Source: an uncultured Actinomycetes bacterium
Lineage (GTDB): Bacteria > Actinomycetota > Thermoleophilia > Solirubrobacterales > 70-9
Length of the DNA stretch: 25,350 nt
Assembly (NCBI GenBank): GCA_946886425.1
Contig: CAMPIP010000010.1
Location: 1 to 25,350, forward strand
Direction: 5' to 3'
A model generated the notes under the pieces. The model searched no databases. It saw only the letters and a program-made list of their open reading frames with translations, and was not told the DNA's origin. A program made the translations under genes and the position numbers. Positions 22,724 through 25,350 of this stretch are shown piece after piece (within the stretch, counting starts at the first letter, position 1; every line of letters starts with the position of its first letter).

Positions 22724-23719
22724 TCAGGCGGCCGGGCCGCCCTGGCGCGGTCCGAACAGCGCCACGTGGAGTCCCTCGAGGACGGCGGCGGAGAGGCGGT
22801 CGCTGCCGCCCGAGTCCAGGCATTCAGGCTCGCCCTCGATGACGGCATGGAGCCAGCTCGAGGGCGGTCCGGCCACCCAGCTGTCGACCTGACCGTGGAT
22901 TCGGGTGGTGCAGAGCGCGACGCGGCCGCGCTCGACGGTGAGGACGGCGCCAGCGTGCCTGCTGCCGGCGCCGGGGTGGATCTCGACGACCAGCCGACAG
23001 GTTCCTTCGAGCTGCGGCGAGAGCTGGACCAAGGGCGTGGAGAGCAGGAAGGCGGCCTCGACGTCGAGCCGAGAGATCGGCGTCGCGCCATCGAGGCCGG
23101 TCTTGCGTTCCCAGTGCGCCGCCGCGGCGAGCGGCGCGATCGCCTGCCGCAGCCAATGGGTCGGCTTGTGGCGCGCCTCCGAATCGGAGCCGGGTGCCGG
23201 CTCGGTCAGGCCGGCCAGGCTCATCCCTCCCAGCTGCCGTTCCAGCGAGCCGACGTCACGGCTCTTGACGATCTGGTCGAGCTCGGCGGGCGAGAGCGGT
23301 CGCGCGGCGAGCAGGCGGACGATCCCGGCCGACCAGCCAGCGACCAGAGTCGAGACCTTCCCCGCGGCGTCGACGCTGCCGAACTCGAGCTCGGGGCCGG
23401 GCGCCGACGCCAGCCAAGCCTTGAGGACCGCGGCGACTTCGAGCAGTTCCTGTCCGGCCGGTGTCAGCCCGAAGGTGGCGCTGTTGGTGAACCCGTCCCG
23501 TCCCCGTCGCTCGACGACGCCGGCCCGCGCCAGCGTCCGCATGTGCATCCGCATGGTCGTCGTTGACGGCGAACCGCCGGCGCGCCGCAACGCCACCAGC
23601 GATTTCGACTTCTTCGCGAGCGCGTCGAGGATCCTCACGTTGAGCGGCACGGCAAGCAGGGACAGGGCCAGGGTTCCGGCCCGTGGTGCCGCCGCGCTGT
23701 CCCGCCCCGCAGCAATCAA
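22724..23719 (-). CDS. Tandem winged-helix transcriptional regulator (copy 2)
   Basis: A 331-residue paralogue of the downstream gene with the same layout. The first winged helix is at about 20-95 (NVRILDALAKKSKSLVALRR, MRMHMRTLARAGVVERRGRD, then LTPAGQELL). The second is at about 128-185 (VRLLAARPLSPAELDQIVKS, LERQLGGMSLAGLTEP). The C-terminal domain has LDVEAAFLLSTPLVQLSP and the end LSAAVLEGLHVALFGP. The shared three-part plan and identical total length point to a duplication. GC3 is higher here than in copy 1. TTG 23719 lies nine bases after a CATACT -10 box and has no Shine-Dalgarno. It is divergent from the prephenate-dehydratase-like gene across only 80 bases, with the two promoters back to back, so it could control that gene (inference from position). 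Confidence 0.88.
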   Translation of the reverse strand: MIAAGRDSAAAPRAGTLALSLLAVPLNVRILDALAKKSKSLVALRRAGGSPSTTTMRMHMRTLARAGVVERRGRDGFTNSATFGLTPAGQELLEVAAVLKAWLASAPGPELEFGSVDAAGKVSTLVAGWSAGIVRLLAARPLSPAELDQIVKSRDVGSLERQLGGMSLAGLTEPAPGSDSEARHKPTHWLRQAIAPLAAAAHWERKTGLDGATPISRLDVEAAFLLSTPLVQLSPQLEGTCRLVVEIHPGAGSRHAGAVLTVERGRVALCTTRIHGQVDSWVAGPPSSWLHAVIEGEPECLDSGGSDRLSAAVLEGLHVALFGPRQGGPAA

Positions 23720-23728
23720 TGGCGGCCG

Positions 23729-23758
23729 AGTATGCCATTAAGCACCCGTCTATATCAA
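23729..23758 (-). promoter_or_regulatory. Promoter of regulator copy 2
   Basis: On the minus strand, TTGATA (23758-23753), an 18-base spacer and CATACT (23734-23729). The expected start lies two or three bases before TTG 23719, giving a nearly leaderless transcript. Its -35 end is seven bases from the -35 of the divergent promoter. Confidence 0.62.
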
Positions 23759-23764
23759 GACCAG

Positions 23765-23793
23765 TTGAGCTTTCTTTGCCGGTTGCCTACCCT
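23765..23793 (+). promoter_or_regulatory. Promoter giving a leaderless transcript of the prephenate-dehydratase-like gene
   Basis: TTGAGC (23765-23770), a 17-base spacer and TACCCT (23788-23793). The ATG at 23800 is seven bases past the -10, where transcription should begin. The only sequence between is a run of six G, too close to act as a Shine-Dalgarno. Confidence 0.66.
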
Positions 23794-23799
23794 GGGGGG

Positions 23800-24396
23800 A
23801 TGGCGACGACCTTCATCACGCTCGGGCCGGAGGGCACCTGCCATGAACGGGCGGTGGGGCGCTACGCGGAGTTCCAGGGCGTCAGCGACTACGAGTTCGA
23901 GCTGATCGCCGACTTCTTCGACGGGCTGGAGCGGCTGCGGGGGCGCGACGACGCCTTCCTCGTCCAGTGCAGCGCCCACCCGCTGGTCCACAAGGTCACC
24001 GAGAAATATTGGACCGAGGTCTTCGTGGTCGACACCTTCGTATACCCGACCAAGCACCTGGTCCTGTTGAGCAGGCGCGAGGTCAAGCGGCCCCGCTCGA
24101 TCGGGATCGTCCCCGCGACCAAGGGCTACGTCGACCTCTCGCGGTGGGACGAGGTGATCGACGTCGTCTCCAAGCCGGTGGTGGGCGACGAGCTGCTGGC
24201 CGGCAGGTACGACTCGGGCCTGACCCACATCGAGCACTACGAAGAGCACCGCGACGAGCTGCGGCTCGACCTCGACATCGGCGAAATCGACACCACCTGG
24301 GTCGTCTACGGGACCAGGAAGCGGTTCCGGGGCGAGGTGATCGGGATCCCCTCCGCCGAGCTGTTCGCGGGGCCGGCCGAAGCGGCCGTCTCCTGA
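23800..24396 (+). CDS. Stand-alone prephenate dehydratase/BacA-like protein
   Basis: A 198-residue cytosolic protein. It opens MATTFITLGPEGTCHERAVG, matching the first strand and loop of prephenate dehydratases (Y-L-G-P-E-G-T-x-x-x-x-A) and of their non-aromatising relative BacA (prephenate decarboxylase). The rest fits the two-lobe periplasmic-binding-like fold of that family: FFDGLERLRGRDDAFLVQCS, then VDTFVYPTKHLVLLSRREVK. A C-terminal VVYGTRKRFRG sits where true dehydratases carry a T-R-F motif. There is no ACT regulatory domain, and the usual N-T-hinge wording is absent. So the substrate may not be prephenate; a small-molecule-binding or secondary-metabolism role is possible. The start is ATG with a leaderless promoter. 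The gene is followed 21 bases later by the DUF5996 gene on the same strand. The family-level call is fairly good; the reaction is unproven. Confidence 0.83.
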   Translation: MATTFITLGPEGTCHERAVGRYAEFQGVSDYEFELIADFFDGLERLRGRDDAFLVQCSAHPLVHKVTEKYWTEVFVVDTFVYPTKHLVLLSRREVKRPRSIGIVPATKGYVDLSRWDEVIDVVSKPVVGDELLAGRYDSGLTHIEHYEEHRDELRLDLDIGEIDTTWVVYGTRKRFRGEVIGIPSAELFAGPAEAAVS

Positions 24397-24404
24397 GGGC
24401 GCGC

Positions 24405-24410
24405 TAACGT
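24405..24410 (+). promoter_or_regulatory. Possible -10 box for leaderless expression of the DUF5996 gene
   Basis: TAACGT (TANNNT form) lies seven bases before ATG 24418, and no Shine-Dalgarno is present. No good -35 is visible, so read-through from the upstream gene is equally possible. Confidence 0.38.
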
Positions 24411-24417
24411 CTGGGCC

Positions 24418-25338
24418 ATGGCGGCCCCCTGGCCCTCGACCTCCTACGCGGAGTGGAGCGAGACCTGCGACACCCTGCACGCGCACACGCAGGTGCTCGG
24501 CAAGCTGGCGGCGGAGCTGGCGCCGCCAGAGCCGCAACTGCAGCACGCGGCGCTGCGCCTGACCGCGCGCGGCTGGGAGACGGCGCCGCTGGCGGCGCCG
24601 GACGGGTCCGGGGTCTTCGCGGTGGTGCTGGACCTGCGCTCGCACGTGGCGGTGGTCGAGCACGCCGACGGGAGGCGCGTCGCGGTGCCGCTGACGCCCG
24701 ACCGCCCGGTCGCCGAGGTGACCCAGGGCGTGCTGGCCGCCGTGCGCGAAATCGCCGGGGCGGTCGAGATCGACCCGGCGCCGCAGGAGGTCGCCTGGAC
24801 CGTGCCGCTCGACGAGGACACCGAGCACGCCCGCTACGACGCCGGCCAGGTCGCCGACTACTTCCAGGCCGCCGGCCGCGCGGCGCTCGCGCTGGGCGCC
24901 TTCCGAGCCCCCTACCGCGGGCGCTCGACCCCCGTCCACGCCTGGTGGGGCTCCTTCGACCTCGCCGTCAGTCTCTTCTCCGGGGCCCCGGCCGAGCCGC
25001 CCTCGGACGACTTCATCATGCGCAACGCGATGGACTCCCAGGAGGTCGCGGTCGGCTGGTGGCCGGGCGACCCGCGCTACCCGCGCGCCGCCTTCTACGC
25101 CTATGCCCACCCGGCGCCGGAGGGTTTCGCCGACGGCCCGATCGCCCCCGAGCCGGCCCGCTGGGACGGGGAGCTCGGCGAGTACGTCCTCGACTGGGAC
25201 GACGTGATCGCCGCCGAGGACCCGCACGCCTTCGCGCTGCGGTTCCTCCGCTCCGCCTTCGGCCACGCCTGCACGGTCTGCGAGTGGGATCCCACCCTGG
25301 CGGCCAGCGCCGAGGGCAACCCGCCCCCGGTCAGATGA
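24418..25338 (+). CDS. DUF5996 family protein
   Basis: A 306-residue soluble protein of unknown function. The N-terminus WPSTSYAEWSETCDTLHAHT followed by QVLGKLAAELAPPEPQ, and then LRLTARGWETAPL, is the recognisable DUF5996 opening (W-x-x-T-x-x-T-L-H-x-x-T-Q-x-x-G-K, then L-T-x-R-G). Further family-like points are FDLAVSLFSG, HAWWGSFDLA, the VGWWPGDPRYPRAAFYAYAH stretch at about 206-225, and LDWDDV then FLRSAFGHACTVCEWD near the end. The length is that of the family. There is no signal peptide. It lies 21 bases after the prephenate-dehydratase-like gene and may be co-transcribed with it, though a TANNNT hexamer suggests its own leaderless start. GC3 is very high, like pyrD and dnaE2. The last 12 bases of the window after its stop hold nothing readable. 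Confidence 0.92.
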   Translation: MAAPWPSTSYAEWSETCDTLHAHTQVLGKLAAELAPPEPQLQHAALRLTARGWETAPLAAPDGSGVFAVVLDLRSHVAVVEHADGRRVAVPLTPDRPVAEVTQGVLAAVREIAGAVEIDPAPQEVAWTVPLDEDTEHARYDAGQVADYFQAAGRAALALGAFRAPYRGRSTPVHAWWGSFDLAVSLFSGAPAEPPSDDFIMRNAMDSQEVAVGWWPGDPRYPRAAFYAYAHPAPEGFADGPIAPEPARWDGELGEYVLDWDDVIAAEDPHAFALRFLRSAFGHACTVCEWDPTLAASAEGNPPPVR

Positions 25339-25350
25339 ACGCCCCCGGCC

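Noticed and set aside
23755..25266. A 503-codon minus-strand open frame opposite the dehydratase-like and DUF5996 genes.
   Set aside because: Arg/Gly/Val-rich repetitive translation without a domain; both plus-strand genes have recognisable families.
1..25350. Looked for CRISPR arrays, tRNA or rRNA genes, transposases, integrases and phage genes.
   Set aside because: No regularly spaced repeats, no cloverleaf-like sequence with a GGTTCRA arm, and no matching protein motifs were seen.

Overview
The window looks like a chromosomal segment of a high-GC actinobacterium. The best guess is the class Thermoleophilia, order Solirubrobacterales. The clues are: a LexA box of the actinobacterial/Bacillus type in front of a DUF6504-dnaE2 pair; DUF5996 and class 2 pyrD genes with very GC-rich third codon positions; a membrane-anchored collagen-like protein with a YVITSKGQIKPSV motif; and large exported propeller proteins with a YELVSP motif. 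This is recognition of families by eye; no search was run.

Layout. (1) 1-1741, minus: the N-terminal 491 residues of error-prone polymerase DnaE2, one-base-overlapped by a small DUF6504 gene that begins at a LexA box. (2) 1799-3076: a HTH protein with an Xre/MbcA/ParS-like C-terminus, divergent from an unrecognised gene. (3) 3097-5278: pyrD (minus), a secreted NlpC/P60 protein with no ordinary start codon (plus), and a small helical protein made of two copies of one motif (plus). (4) 5314-6740, minus: a lipoprotein and a secreted protein. (5) 6841-20385, minus: the centre of the window, a seven-gene gene train of exported proteins. It reads from a strong promoter at about 20356-20385: collagen-like membrane protein, 1269-residue NHL/FnIII/propeller protein, 1132-residue four-repeat protein, 105-residue basic-tailed peptide, 945-residue paralogue of the four-repeat protein, 416-residue NHL protein, 260-residue secreted protein. 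Most junctions overlap (4 bp, 4 bp, 34 bp, 4 bp) and the others have gaps of 22 and 39 bp. (6) 20762-21430, minus: a secreted six-cysteine protein. (7) 21685-23719, minus: two paralogous tandem winged-helix regulators. (8) 23800-25338, plus: a stand-alone prephenate-dehydratase/BacA-like protein and a DUF5996 protein.

How it may work together. The long gene train encodes only exported proteins. Four of them end in strikingly Arg/Lys/His-rich tails, and a fifth has a shorter basic end. Shared repeats, shared tails and translational coupling suggest a co-produced cell-surface assembly, with beta-propellers and a collagen-like stalk, held to an anionic wall by basic tails. This is inference; no member has a known function that I can name. 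The train and the neighbouring secreted genes look less GC-rich than the housekeeping-type genes at both edges, but I saw no integrase, IS element, tRNA or att-like repeat.

Several genes in the window lack a Shine-Dalgarno and instead have a TANNNT hexamer 6-7 bases before the start codon. This suggests that leaderless transcripts are common here.
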